From Lycocorax pyrrhopterus obiensis (taxonomy: Eukaryota > Chordata > Aves > Passeriformes > Paradisaeidae): a stretch of DNA of 64,000 bases. Location of the stretch: NCBI GenBank assembly GCA_014706295.1, contig JACSVZ010000002.1, positions 52,424,432 to 52,488,431 of the forward strand, written 5' to 3'. Both the position numbers and the translations under genes were made by a program. The notes under the pieces were generated by a model that ran no database searches, had not been told where the DNA came from, and saw nothing but the letters and a program-made list of their open reading frames with translations. Shown piece by piece: positions 12,901-26,400 of the stretch (its first letter is position 1; each line of letters opens with the position of its first letter).

Positions 12901-13638
12901 TCCTCACACTGAAACAGTTTTTTCTGATAGAATGTCCTTCTAAATTAAGTCAGGTATAGGCCAAACACTTCTGACTTTATTGTTTAAGTCTGCTGCTCTA
13001 ATTATAGCTGAACAATATATTTTACTACTTGCTGGCAGTTCTCTTATAAATTGCTAGGAGAGCTCACTTCGTTCAGAAGCTTGTCATTCGAAGTTTAGTC
13101 TAAAAGCAATTTATTTGGAAACAATGTTTCCAGATGCTTTCCTGAAATGAAGCACCAGTTTTTATTAAAAGAAAAAAAAATAGCTGAAAAAACAATTCTG
13201 GCTTGTAGCTAATTCATGGCATGATGTTTTGTTCCTATTTGAAACACCAGCAGAAGCAAGGCAAGTGCTCGTCTCGGTGTTTATATTGGCACTTCAGGCT
13301 TGGAAAGGCCTGTGAGTAGGGTAGGTAGAGGTGGCTGGGGGTGAGCTGGCAGAGCAGGGCTTGTCAAACTGTGCACATCATCAGCTAGGCAAATCCTAAA
13401 GGGATGCCCCACTTCAGACCCTGCTGACTGAGAGAAGGTATCAGGCTGTTAAACATCCTTTTATGCCTTTAGGCTGTGCTGATGACTGTAAGATAGTCAC
13501 CTATTTTACTAAAAAAGGAAAAAAAATTACCATTTTTCAGTGCTCATCCTGAATGTATCTTGTTCCCAGTGGACTAACAAGACCAGATAACCAGGGTCAT
13601 CAGCCTATGACCAAGAAAACACCTTCTTCCAAAAAGTG
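9908..13638. other. Noncoding stretch, no gene seen
   Basis: No gene is supported. A GC-richer patch at about 12110-12270 has overlapping open frames on both strands, the usual effect of few stop codons in GC-rich DNA. A sequence near 11955-11995 weakly recalls the 3' part of CR1 but is too short to call. Confidence 0.65.
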
Positions 13639-13821
13639 TATTATTCCTTCTAGTGTCTACCTCAGCTTCCCTGAAGGGAAGAGGTCTGAGACTTAGTAGG
13701 CAGACACATTTCTTGTGAAGATGCTAGACCTAATGGCAGTTTTAATAGTACTTTCTGTAGTGGGTCTTTCTTTATGCATTAGTTAAATTGGACACAAAAT
13801 TTGCAACAACAGAATAAAATT
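13639..13821 (+). repeat. Dispersed repeat of unknown family, copy A
   Basis: This segment is homologous to 15511-15686 in the same orientation. The best-matching core is CTAATGGCAGTTTTAA followed by AGTACTTTC (about 13731-13756). Both copies end with an AATAAAAT-type motif after a GCAACA stretch. Identity is about 65-70% overall and higher in the core, so these are old copies. I cannot place the family. Possibilities are an old SINE, a DNA transposon remnant, an LTR piece or a local segmental duplication. The terminal AATAAA-like motif suits a transcribed element but proves nothing. Confidence 0.65.
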
Positions 13822-15510
13822 ATTAACAGCCTCTCCTAATTTTTCTCATGGCTGGATACCTCCGTACATCAGTCAGATACCTCAACATGAGAGAAGAATG
13901 GTAAAGCCTTTCCTCTTGCCCCCTCCCTCAACCTCTTCTCCCACTCCTCTCATTTGCTGAGTACTCATATCTGTTTCCCCCTTCGTGGAAGAAGAGGGCA
14001 AGGTTTAACCTATGAATTTTGCTGAATGTAAAATGAAAGTCATTCATGTGTGAAGAGCAGCCATATGATATGTAAATCACAAAATCACAGACCATGTAGG
14101 GCAGCCTGAATTTATCATGGCTTTGGAACCAGGAGGAGATTTCAGTAGCTGGGAGGAGAAGAGCAGATGACCGCTGCTCCCAAAAGGAATGTGTGTGACC
14201 AGTTTGGTCCAGGGGACAGAGAAGCCAGCCAAACTGCAGCAGAGGAGTGGGTGCAGACAGAAGTGGATCTGGATCATAGAGACAACTTGGCAAAGTTAAG
14301 GCCTTACTAATCTGTTTTACAGGAGTTCAGAGAAATGGAGATTCAAGAGCAAATGTGCCAATATTGCAACTAACCCATGTTCCTGTTCTTCTAACGTAGG
14401 TTGTTGCTTGGTTGTAGCATTACAAAGTGTTTGTGTGCTTATGTGGGTAAGGGCTCAAGAAATGTGTCATGCAGAGATTGCACACCACAGTGGGGGACAG
14501 GGTGGCAATCCAAAGCAGACACATTTCCATATCTGGGTACACATTTCTTGCGTGCAAACATTAATGTCTCTTTACCTATCACAGAATTTGCATAAGTGAG
14601 TGTCCATTTCAGAATGGCACAAATTTTTAGCTTACCAAACATTTAAAAACAGCAGAATACACATTTAAGGCAGCTTTAATAAGAGGCTTAGCCAATCACT
14701 TGCCATTTTTAAGGTGGGTCCTGACAAATTCTGTGAGCTGACAGTATCTCTAGTCTCACTTGTTGAGATAATGAGGAATTTTACTGAAATTGGTTCAGTT
14801 AGTATGCTGAAAACAAGCACCAACAAGTATTCATGCTCTTCACTTCTCCTCCTTCTCTCTTTCTCCTTCTTTCTGAAAACAAACCAAGCGAAGAGCCCTC
14901 CTAGATATTTTTTAGCGCTGTAAATGTTTATAGGAAGCTGAACAAGCCTCAGCATCGCCCATACTAAATGTTAGAGTCTTGGCTGCTGTTTGCAAATATT
15001 TTTTGCTGCTCTCTGAGTCCGCATAAATGCCCTAATTTTCTGAGGTCCCTGTGTTTCAAGGCTCCGGCTGATGCTCAAAGCAGAGGTGCACTGCTTTGTA
15101 CATTTGAGAAGCAGGTTATTTATTCAGACAACAATTTCTGCGGTGACAGATATCAGACGAGCTAATTTGTTTAACATGTCTTAGACATCCAAGATAGCTG
15201 ATGAGCTCACTCTCTGGCCACCATCAACTTTGTCCTTGGAAAGACAGTAAAGGCTCCTACAGCAGTATGTGGAAAAACGATATAACTCTGCACACAGTCA
15301 GGCTCCACATTTTGATACGCATCTTGGAGAAGATGGGAATGGAGGCACTGTGCCTCAGGCTGCTCAAGTGTTCATAGCCAGGCACTGCCCATGTTGCTTC
15401 TACAGGGCTTGCAGAAGAGAGAAGGAGAGGGAAAGGCACCACAACTAAAATCTGTTTCTAAGGATCTGGTTATACAGATTGACCTGGCATTGGCTTCCTC
15501 CAGCTGTATC
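13822..15510. other. Noncoding stretch between the two repeat copies
   Basis: No gene is supported. A pyrimidine tract of about 40 bases lies at 14834-14873 (only C and T after the first few bases). The segment 14980-15170 contains TGACAG and AATTTG motifs and reads like possible conserved noncoding sequence, which is a guess. Confidence 0.6.
14834..14873. repeat. Polypyrimidine tract
   Basis: About 40 bases almost entirely C and T, mostly TCC and TTC units. Such tracts can form triplex structures or act as splicing pyrimidine tracts. Here it is followed by TGAAAAC and not by an acceptor. Confidence 0.7.
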
Positions 15511-15686
15511 TATTAATCTTTGTAGTGGTCACCTCATCTTGCCTGAAAAGAAGAGATCTTGGGCTTAATAGCCTGATGTGTTTCTAAAGAAGATGCCAGA
15601 GCTAATGGCAGTTTTAAGAGTACTTTCAGAATGGGCCCTGCTTTCTGCATTGAGTTGCACACGCAGTTGCAACAGTGGAATAAAAT
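15511..15686 (+). repeat. Dispersed repeat of unknown family, copy B
   Basis: This is the second copy of the repeat at 13639-13821, in the same orientation about 1.87 kb away. It shares the core around 15593-15640 (GAAGATGC, CTAATGGCAGTTTTAA, AGTACTTTC, GCATT) and ends with a GGAATAAAATTC motif. The two copies differ by many substitutions and short indels, so the duplication or the insertions are old. I see no terminal inverted repeats or target duplication. Confidence 0.65.
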
Positions 15687-18600
15687 TCACGACTAGTTTT
15701 TTTTCATCTCACCACCACCACAGTTCCTAGAGACAGAGCCATCTGTGTCTAGATATGTTGCTTGGACGTGCAGAAATATCCACATATTAAGTAATGTGGG
15801 ATCAAATGGAAGGCAGATAGTGAAATCCCTCTGAAAAGAAACAGCCTGTCAGAGATTGAACACTCTTAAAGCTCCCTGTAACTGTACTGAACAAAGAAAA
15901 TGCCTCCAAGACATTTTCATCCAGCTCCTGATAAGATAGCATGCTGTGTGCTATGTTCAAAAGGATAGTGTTTTCTCCCGAGTCAGCTTTTGCTCGGGAA
16001 AATAGTTACTTCCATTTTTTTCTTGGATCAGCTCAGATGGAAGGAATGAGATTTTAGCAAGTCCGTAGAAAAGGGTGGGGTGTCCTAAAGAGAATGCTGA
16101 AATGGAAAAATTGACTCCCTTGAATTGAAATGATTCCATTATCATTTGGATATGATACAACTCAGCAAATTCCTTCTGTTTTCATTATCCTGGGAACTGT
16201 TAAATTTCTCACTGTAAAGGAGAGAATTTTAATACAGAGTTCCTTGAAAATCCCAGAAAGATCTTCACAGTAAATGTAAGCAAATCACGGCTTTATGTTT
16301 TAAATTCTGACTTTTATTTGAGGGGGGGAAAAAAGGTCACCCGAGAGACTTCTCAGCTTTCCACTCTGAAAAGAAGGAATTCTTTGGTGGGTCTAATTTT
16401 TCTAAAGCATCAGCTAGAGTAGGAACAATTGGGTCTGTCTGTTTTCACACTGAGCATTAATGATAGCCTCCCTCTTCTGATCTTGGTTGCCTTTGTCACC
16501 AGAATTCTGTGGATGTGTAGGGAAGAAATTGTAATTCCTATCTTCATGTTACCCACTTGGGAGATGTGTCTTTCTTTGCAGTGACAGCGGATGGGAGCCA
16601 CATCTGGTGACAATGGCTCTGAGGGGTGCCCGTAGCAGGAACTGAGCAGAGGTCCAAGCTATAGAGAAGCCCCCCCACTTTCTGCAGATGTTTTTATCTC
16701 CTATGGGTTTGGGGTCATGGGGACCAAGCTGGTAGTGCACAGTTTTGGTCTTCAGCTTCACGAATGCCTCTGTTAATGTTGGTTTCATCAACTGCATCTC
16801 ATGCTGACTGCCTCCCTTGTTATTTCTTCCCACTAGGATTTTTGAGACAGCTGCTTACACCAAACTCAAAACAGTATAAAATACCTTGGACAGAATGAAT
16901 ACCATGTTCTTCTTCAGGGGCCAAGAATCTAGTGACCAATCCTTCATTACTTGATACACAATTATTTTGCATTCTTTTCAAACGCAGCAAAATTCAAGTC
17001 TTCAGAGAGAATAATTTTGTAATTGAGAAGCTTTTAAGTGGGGTATAAGCGAGAAGCCAGAAATCACAAGCATTTCAGTGCAAGCCCCCTAATAAAGAGC
17101 CATGTGGGATAATTATAAGCTGGTCTAAGGCTTCATGTAGCACTTGAATGTGGCCAAGCTCTAAGCATTCTCATGAAACAGAGGGAGATATAGGGAGTGA
17201 AAAGCTTTAGTGTAGTCCTATAGTTCCTCATCAGTCCAGAAGAAAATCCAGTTTCTTCTTGTTCTTTGGTTAGTACTTTCGATTTACCTATGCGTCTTTT
17301 TTTCTGCACAGCAGAAGAAGCAGCAGTAGTTCTCACTCCCATTATGTACAAGTAGTGCCAACAGTATCTGCTGCCACTTCTGGCTTCTTTTGCCCTGGCA
17401 TCTGTCTTCTTAAATCAGACACATGTTGAGAATCCCAAGCAGTAGTTGCTAACGCAGCCTGTTACGCAAAACGCAGAAACAGCTGTAAACAAAATGATGG
17501 AAGGAATTACCACAAGCAGCCTCCAGTGTGAGCCAACCTGCAGCCACATGTGCACGTGAGTGAGACACCGCTGTGGGTTTCAGGCAGCCCTCCCAGGTGC
17601 AGAGCTTATCTTTCCATCATATGGATACGCAATCAATAAATGACAAGAGAAGCTAACTTCCACTTGTGTGTTGGTGTCATGGAGGGTACAGCTGGTGCAG
17701 CAGAGAAAAATAACAGACTCTGGAAACTGGCAAAGTAAATGTGATTTCCTGCTAATAAAGTGAGGCCTCTGGAGTGGTGGAAGCCAAGGAAGAGCTGGTA
17801 GAGACAGTATCTCCCCTTAGGGCTCAAGGAGTACAGCGGCCATTGCAACTCAAACTTGCCACCTCAGAGCTTTGCTCCTTAGCCGTCAACTTCATTAGGA
17901 GTGAAAGATGTCCCATGGTGTTTCACTGCCTTCTGAAACAGACTGTTCAGCACACATCTCGCCTCTGGAGTGGTGGAAGAATTACGTTTCAGGATGAATT
18001 CTCTGAAAACCCATAGATAACAAAACTGTAGCACACCCCTTGCATACTGAAGCCCACCACTGCCCTTTCCCTGCAGCTGGCAGTAGCCAGTGACAACTTT
18101 CTGGCTGCATTGACTGGCTGGCTTGTACCCGTTGTATTAGTCAGAAGAGAGCTGTGCTCGTAAGGAAGCACAGTTTAGATATGATAAGAAAAGATGTGAC
18201 TGGGCCATGTTTCTGTGTCAGACAGGAGAGTTCTGCTGCCTCACCTGGCCACATATGAACAAATAGCCCCGGGTGCCTGTGAAGGAGCTCCAGGATGCCT
18301 CCTCCCAAAGGTGGCAAGTGTGGTAGCTCTCAGCAAGCTTCTTGCCATGGGAAAATGTTCACAGCTGAAAGGGAAATGAGTTTATCTGCCTAAGACACTC
18401 CTATAGTTAGAAACTGAATTGCTTTACCTGCTTCTCCCTCTCCATCTCTTGCCCTTTGACATTAAAAGGAGATTATTGTTGTACTTTGAAGTACTCCATG
18501 TGTGTCACTTGCAACTTACCAACCAAGAGGAATCACAGTCCTGGGCTATATCCCAAAGTCTTAGCCATTTTATAACTGAGTTACAGAAACCAAAAACAAG

Positions 18601-20410
18601 GGAGACATGTGTCTGTCTTTCCCCATCAGCTACCATTTCCACTTTCCCTCCCTTTAGGCCAGTTTATTCGTCTAAACTATTCACAAGTGAATTGCTGTTG
18701 ATGCCTTGGTGTCTTCCACTGCAAGTCCAAGTGACGGCACATCTCCTTTTCGGGTAAATCAAACTGAGCAGTTTTCCAGGCCTGGGCATCCTGCTGTGCT
18801 CTGACCTACTGAGCCATGGCTCTTGTCCATCCAGGGACCTCAGTCGTCTCGTTACTCAGGATGTGAATATTCAGGAAATACCTCAGCATTCATAATTTGT
18901 ACTGCTTACTTGTTCATCTCACCCATTCAGTGCTTTTCTTCTCTCATCTGCTCTCCCAAATGCTTTCATGATTCCCATGTACATGGATCTCCTGTCCCTT
19001 CCAGGAAACATCCATATATCCACTTTATTTGTTTTTTGACAATAGGTTGAGCAACTTTCTGCCTTTTCATCAACCTTAGATCATATTTTTCCAAATAAAA
19101 TTAGGCTGATGGCAGCACTGTGCTCTTTTAATTTGTTTGTTCTGCTTCCTGACAAGAAGAAGAACTGTGTCTGGAGTGACACAGGTTATGTGTAGGCTAG
19201 GTTCAAGAGCGTCTGCGTGTCCCCTTGAGGATGGTGCAAAACTGGCAGGATAAATGTTAGCAGTGCAGTTTGTGTGTATGTCAGGTAATCCATCTTTTTT
19301 ATGAGCAGTAAGAAGGAGCCTGTATAGGGACCTGTGCTCTGGATTCTTTGTTATAAGCACTTAATTATGCTTATCAACTCTCCTTCACCAGAAGTAGAGC
19401 ATGTGACAAGCTTGGGAAGAGGTGCTAAGCCATTAGGACTGTCTAAACAAGTTCAGCGATGAAATTTTATTTCAGAAAGTTCTGTTCAAACCTAACCTTA
19501 AAGAAAGCTCTTCCCTTGGTTTGAGTATGGGGAAGCTATATGTATATGTGGCTCAAAGACCACAAAAACAAATCGCTTGGCATACACCTCTCATCCCTAT
19601 CTTCTAACGCTAGAAGATTTTAGAACAGTCTGGATAATTGTAGTTTCCACAGCTTTTAGAGAAGGACCCCTGAATATCACAAAAATTGTAGAAAATTGCA
19701 TCATATAAGCAAAAAAAATGGCCTCTCTTATTTTCCAGTAAGTCTGAGTAAAACCCTTAAATTCCCTACACCTCCTCCCTTGAATGTTAAGTAGTAGTTG
19801 GGTAGGCTGCATACTGGTCTGTGTGGAAGGATAGAAACTGAGAGAATAGCACTGGAAAGATGATTAATTGAACACTTGTTCTGAAGGCTTGCTCATTATT
19901 TTAGAGAAGTGCAGGAGATGCTAATTTTAAAGTGCCAAGAGTTATGGGTGGGCAGCAGAAAAGCGTGAAGATAAAGTAAGCCAACAGAATAGCATTTGAT
20001 AAATAACAGATATAATGCATTGAAGAATAACTTGCAAAATATGTTTACTCTAAGCTTAGATCTTGTTAAGAAAGAGATTATTTTGTTGATTTGGCATCTG
20101 GTGAATTAGGAGATCTCACTTGACTAGCACCCCAAGCCAAGTGGCTGGCAGGGGAGAGATGAGACAGGCCTGCCTTCAACTACTGATTGACTCTATAGAA
20201 ACAGTATTTTAAGTGTATGAAGTTTCATTTGGCTGCTGTGCACAGCCATGCTGTGTCAGTTGTACAAACTGGGTCAGGATGTGTGTTTACACATGGGCAG
20301 GATTTCAGAGGTCATGCTTCCTGTTAGAACAAGGCCATTATCTCAGTTTCTGGTACAAGGCTAAAAATGGTCTAGTAGGTGTCAAATGTTAGGTCCCTGA
20401 GGTCAGAAAA
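15687..20410. other. Noncoding stretch, no gene seen
   Basis: No gene is supported. Short open frames lack domains. A CTTTGCAG acceptor-like site at about 16574-16581 is followed by a GC-richer patch with stop codons, so I do not call an exon. No obvious transposon. Confidence 0.65.
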
Positions 20411-20465
20411 TGAGGCTCAGCAGCCACTGGAACAGGTTGCTTATAGATGAGAGACCTCCAGGTTT
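20411..20465 (+). mobile_element. Probable CR1 LINE fragment, sense
   Basis: The segment contains GCCACTGGAACAGGTTGC followed by GAGACCTCCAGG. This recalls the conserved 3' untranslated part of avian CR1 elements (a CACTGGAACAGGTTGC-type phrase). The match is short and from memory. If right, it is an old, heavily truncated copy. Confidence 0.45.
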
Positions 20466-23400
20466 TCTCTCCATCACGTGTCAAAATGCCCTTACACAAA
20501 GCCTAAAAAATGGGTCCTTCCCTGAGGTATTGCCTATTTTAAAACAATGTTTTCTAATTTGATAGAGGTGCCGTCTGTCCTACCTGCTGAATCTGCTGAA
20601 CAGAAATGCATTTTGCTACTACTGATTGCCAGCAGACCTTTTGCAAACCACTGACTCCCAAACTCTAACCAGCTCCATGTGGCTAATCTGCAAAACCCGT
20701 GACGGTGAACAAGTTCTGAGGCCACCACTCAGTCTGCAGCACCTTGTGACAGGTGGCCAGACAGAAGGACCTGGCTCTTGGTCGTCATTTCAGAGACCTG
20801 GCAGCAAGAAGAAAGAGTGATGATCACAAACTCTGTTGTCTCAAAATTACAGTATCCCAGAATATCAATTTAATAGTCACTTTTCAAAATTGTGGCTTTG
20901 TTGCTTTTGGCCTCCCAAGCCTGGTGTTTTGGTTTTGGTTCTTTTTAAGGAATAGAGAGAAAATGCACCTGCACTGCCAAGCACTAGGAAGGTTCAAAAT
21001 ATGGTTCTGGAGAGCCTAGCTCGTGTGCATCCATGCATAACCCCCAAATGTAAAAATTACGTACTGGACAGTGTGTGTGAAATACCAGACCTCCCTCCAG
21101 GGCTGTCAGTGTGGTTCCAAGACTGTCAATGTCTTCAGAAACCACAGCCATCACAAATGCCCCATTAGTCAAGGGTTAGCTGGTCCCACAGCTGTCACTG
21201 TGAGTGCCTCTCCTGGGTTCCATCTACAAAGGATTCACTTGCCAACACCAGTCTTTCATGGAGAAGGGGACAGTGGGGTGGCCGGACCATCTGCTTAGTT
21301 TCAAAGGACCAAATCAGGGCCAGAAAGTAATTACAAGTGTGATACAGGGAAGATATAGCATAGGGCCATTTTGCAACCCACTGAAGAGACAGTAGACCAA
21401 GCTGTGCTTGTAGCTACACTGAAATTCACTGTGAAGAGCTTTATCTTCAGTGATGATACTCGGAGGTTACACTGTCTGAAAAAGGTAAATATAACTTCAA
21501 TTTCTACAATATTCTGTGGTGACATTGAAGATATAATTTTCTGTCTGTGTGTGTAAAGCTATACAAAACCTTCACAATAAAAATGAAATGTACAAGCTTT
21601 TATAGCGATGGAAATTAAAGCCTGGATATTTGAAACTCTCTGTCAAAATTCAGGATCGCAAAACAGAAGCCAGACTTTAAAAAATGTTGAGCCACTCACA
21701 GAAGCCAGTGGGCGAGCTTAGTACTTTTGTTTCCTCATGTACACAGCTCTGATTTATATACCAAAAGACATTTTCTTGAATTTCAACCTAAACCTCAATG
21801 GTTTCAGGGGGAATGTGCGTGCTCAGTAACGTAATTTTAATCCTATATCTTATACCCTCTTGAAGCTATAGGAAACACGGAATAGTAACGTGAATCACCA
21901 GATGCTGAAGTTTGACTTTTCTCATGAGTGTCCGTCTCACAAAATAAGTGAAGGAAAAAAAAAAGAGATGAAAGCAAAATTTTAGTGAGCAACTGTTTTG
22001 CTGAAGATTTATGTCTTATTTCTTTGGGAAGGACCTAAACATTTCAAAAACCCAAACATTTTAATTTTTGACAAAACCCCCCATGTATGTGTTTTAAAGA
22101 CACTTTAGTTTAAAACATCTAAAGAGAATTATTTCAACCTTTCAGAATTTTCCATAGAAAATAAACTTTTTGCTTTCATCCACATTTGCCAATTTGCCTG
22201 ATCTCTACAAATAACAAGAGAAGTATACTTTTACGCTCTATGCTAGTGCTCTGGTGCTGAAGTATTTCTGCTATTTCATATAAAATACACAATCAGGTTC
22301 TTTTACATAAGCTTCTTGGAGTTCATTGCTTGTAAGTCTGAACTGAAGACAGTAGACACTATTTTGTTTTGAGTTGCTATATATTTTGACATTTGTCTAA
22401 GGGGATAATTCATGTGGTGCTGTAGGACTGTTGTTTAAATTCCAGCAGGAAATATGTCTTGTTTTGAAAGAAAGGCTTGTTTCAAATCACAGATCTAGAA
22501 TAAGAAGCCAAATAATAAGGCCAAAAAAGGGAACAAAAACAATTCTTACAAGACAGACCTCTAGGCTTAGAATTGCCTGATGTATGAGCTGTCAGAAATC
22601 CAAACTTCACCATGTGCAGATAAATGTTTTGTAAAATCCCAAAGTTAGGACTTTCTTGGCAGTACATTCTTCCTGAGCGGCTTTTTGAAAAATCTAATCC
22701 CTTACAATTGTAAAAAGCTTTCAAAATGTTGCCTTCCTGCAGCAGAAGTAGAAATGCCATGATAGGGCCTATTTTCAACATTTTGCTTGTGCTGGTATGA
22801 TTACTATTTCCTTGCCATTTCTAGAGCTAATAAAGGTGTGGATCCCTTTTGTTCAGCTGTGATACATGTTAAAGTTCCTAAACATTTTTGTATGTCAAAC
22901 TTATTGAGTATTTATGAGGTAGAATAGAGCATCTGAAAACTTTGGTGGATCAGTCACTAGGAAGGTGGATCCCAAGTGCTGGGTATTCTGTGTAGGAGCA
23001 TAATGTGAGTGATGAATGACCTACAGTAATGTGAGAAACAGTTATGAGTTTTAGGACTCTGTGTCCAAATTCACTCCAGATGCCTTTAGGTCTTCCTGAT
23101 ATCATTTATTTGTGTGGTAGGTTCACACCAAGCCAGGAAGGTAAGTATCAAGCATTTGGAATACTTTAAAACCAGTCCTGTATCTTAAATCAACTTCTGA
23201 TTAGAGGATTTTTTTACAGGGTCTAGGACATTAATGAGGAATACCTTTGTTCTCATTGTGCTTTTTCTTGGGGAAACTCCTTATTGCAGGAAAGGGTTAT
23301 GGAAAAGAGGGACTGGACTTAGGAGGCTTCAGGCCACCCCAAACCTGCACTTAGATGAAGTACAGCAAGGCCTGGTCTCTGAAGATGAGTGGCCCACACT

Positions 23401-26400
23401 GCCCTTCACCTGCCCAAGTCTCACAGGATCATAACCAGCTGTATACAAAAGAGAGGTGTGAGTGGTGGAGACTGCAAAGAGAGAAGGCTCAGCTGATGTC
23501 TTCTCAACAGGAAGGGAAGAGGAGGGTGTCCCACAGCTCCAAGGTAGCTTAGTTTATATAAACAAGAAGGTTTGCAGCAGAATCTATATGATGCCTCTCT
23601 GGCAAACAGAAGAGAGACTTGCCAGCGTATCTTGTGGAATTCCGTAGTCTCTGAGATGCACATCTTTCCACTGGATTAAGAAGATCTGTGTATTCCAGCT
23701 CTCTAGTATGTGCAAAGCTGGTTGTTAGGAAATGGAGATGCAGCTGCAGTGAGTGCTAGTTAGCACAGAGCACAGAGCATTAGCCCGGTGGCTTACTAGC
23801 TTCATGCAAGTTCTTTAGTACACCATGGGCCTAGAAGTGATGCCGTGAGCAGTAACCTCATGGCTGTGTGGGCAGCTATTCATCCTAATGCTAGGGAATG
23901 CTAGATCAAGTTCTGCATTAAAAATAAATAAACTTCTTGCATTCACTCCTCCAATGACATGACTGTTTCAGATCCTCTCTGCTCTGCTTGTTAGAAGCCT
24001 TATTTCCCATCTGAGATGTAGTTACAGCTCATTTATGCTCAGTCTGAATTGAACACCTAGGGGAAATCAGGATACATGGTATATCCAGTGCCTGAGATGG
24101 ACTGTAATTGTACTGAGGGAGCTGCCAAAGAGGTCTGCTCAATGTACAAAGGTGTTTGGAGAAGGGTGGTGGTGCCCTTGCTGTTGTGGGAGAATATTTT
24201 TCCATATTACCAAAACATAAGCCTGTAGCTCAGCTAGTCCCAGTGGATGGTGAGGGTAGGAAAGGCTCTCATCTTCTAAGCCAAATTTATAAACCTTCCA
24301 AACGTCTTTCGCCTCTTAAGCTCAAGTAACAATAGGCTTCGTTTTCTCAGCTTCAGCTCTGTTCACTGAAATGAGAAGTATTGGCTCCCAGGGGGAGAGC
24401 TGAAGCAAAGTGAAGCAAGCTGTGTGCAATTACTGCTTTCTGAAAAGCAGGAGGAGCTGGGCCAATACAAATGGTAAGGTTCAGTTCTTGATAAGAATTT
24501 TTCAGAGCAGCACTGAAGGGCAAACCCCACAGCTCTAATTCAGCTAAACCACTCACATTCTGACCAAAAAAAGACTGAACAAATTGTTTGTGCATTACAA
24601 TTTCTTTCTCAATCTCTTTAAAAAAAAAAAATTCTTTAACAGACAGTATTTTCTATTGCATCTCATTTTGCTGGTAGCCAGAGAAGGTTTCACTGAGGAT
24701 AAATTGCATATAGTAAGTCAGTGGTGTTCGAGCAACACCCTCCACACACCCCAGGTTCTCCCTGAACTTGCACCACTTGCAAATGCTTCCAGGTTTGTGA
24801 ATTTTGCATCTCTTCTACCATTCCTGCCCCAACACCCTGCCCTGCAAGTGAATATCCACTAAATTCTGTGAGGAGGGGGGAGTGCAGCAGAGGGATTGTT
24901 ACCCAAATTAATTTGTGTTTCTGCACACAATGGGTTCATACTCTGGTGATTTAGAATATGGTTTTCATGATTTTCCAGGGTGGCTTCTAATCTCCATGTC
25001 CTGCTATTTCTCTCTCTTTCCCCTGGGCTGCCAAGGAACCCTGCATCTCTTTCTAAGGGGCATCTGGGCCAAGAAACCCTCTGTATTTTTCATGGAGGCA
25101 GATATACTTGTCCTTCTCACACTGCACATCTCTGGAGGCATTGTTGCAGGACTTCCAGGCTGTGAGCTGGGATCCATCTGAGAAACTGTCTGTACTCAGC
25201 CTTCCACTGCAGTGGAGCTGCCTGGTTTGGACATTTGCAAGGTGTCCTCTGCTCTGCTGCCTGTCTTGCTTTGTTCTCAGAGGGGCTTTTAGCACTGCTG
25301 GGGCTTTCAGGTGTTTGGTGTGAGGTTTAAATCCTGTCAAAAGCTGTTCTTCCTCTCCCTTGCTTCTGAACTATTCTTCACCTATCCATACGGTTGATGA
25401 GGATGGGTTTTGTTCTAGAACGGATTTTAAGAAGAACAGAGGTGTTTTACTGTGCCTTGAGGCTCTGTGATTTTAATAATTGCTGGCAACATCCTTGTAC
25501 TTTTGATGGGGAAAAAAAAAGGGTTCCTTCAAGTTCTTGAAGGATGGCTAGTTTTGAAGTTAAATTGTACGGCTCTACAACTGTCAAAACACACATGTGT
25601 TTACTGAGTATCTTAATGTGTTAGTGCAGTTTTTAAAAGGCCTCTTCTTCCAGTCAAGCTGCCAGGGATAATTTCAATACACATTCAGAGTCTTAAATGA
25701 AAATACTGCTGATGAGTAGTGCCCCTCAGAGAGCCTATGATGGAGAGCAAGTTAAACTGAGTAGCTAGACTAAACTTTGTGTAGTTCAGAGGTTCCTATC
25801 TAGGACACTACATACTGCTTTCTTGCTTAATGGTGGCATGTTTTTTTAATATAAAAACAAAACAAAACAACACTTGTTACCATAGTTATTAAGCTTTTGA
25901 AAATAGAAGAAGCAAACTGAAAACGCAGCGAGAGCTGCTTCACAAGAGGCAAACATTGACACAGCAACCTCACAGCTTACTCTGTATTCAAAGCACAGCA
26001 CGCATCCACAAAAACCTTGCTGCAGCTTACTAGGGCAGCAGCTTACAAGAGGATGGAATATTTTATAAAGGGGGCTTAAAGAAAATGAGAAAAGAATATA
26101 TGACCCTGCAGTGGTTAGTGATAACTGCTCCCCTTAGCTCCATGCTGAGCTTCAAAGCAAGTATCTAAGCCCTTCCAGCAAAAAGAAGTGTGATCGCTGA
26201 ACAAGTGCATGTGTGGGAGGCTACTCTGCCAGTTACAGCAGGTATCCTTATGTTGTATCATTTCATTGTGAGGCCAAGAGCTGTGTGTTTGTTTTTAAGA
26301 ACTGCAGTAATTATGGATTTAGAACTATTTGGTAATTTTTCTTAATAATGGCAATAATCACTTCATCTGTCTGATTCATTTCTAAACCTCTTCAGCGAAG

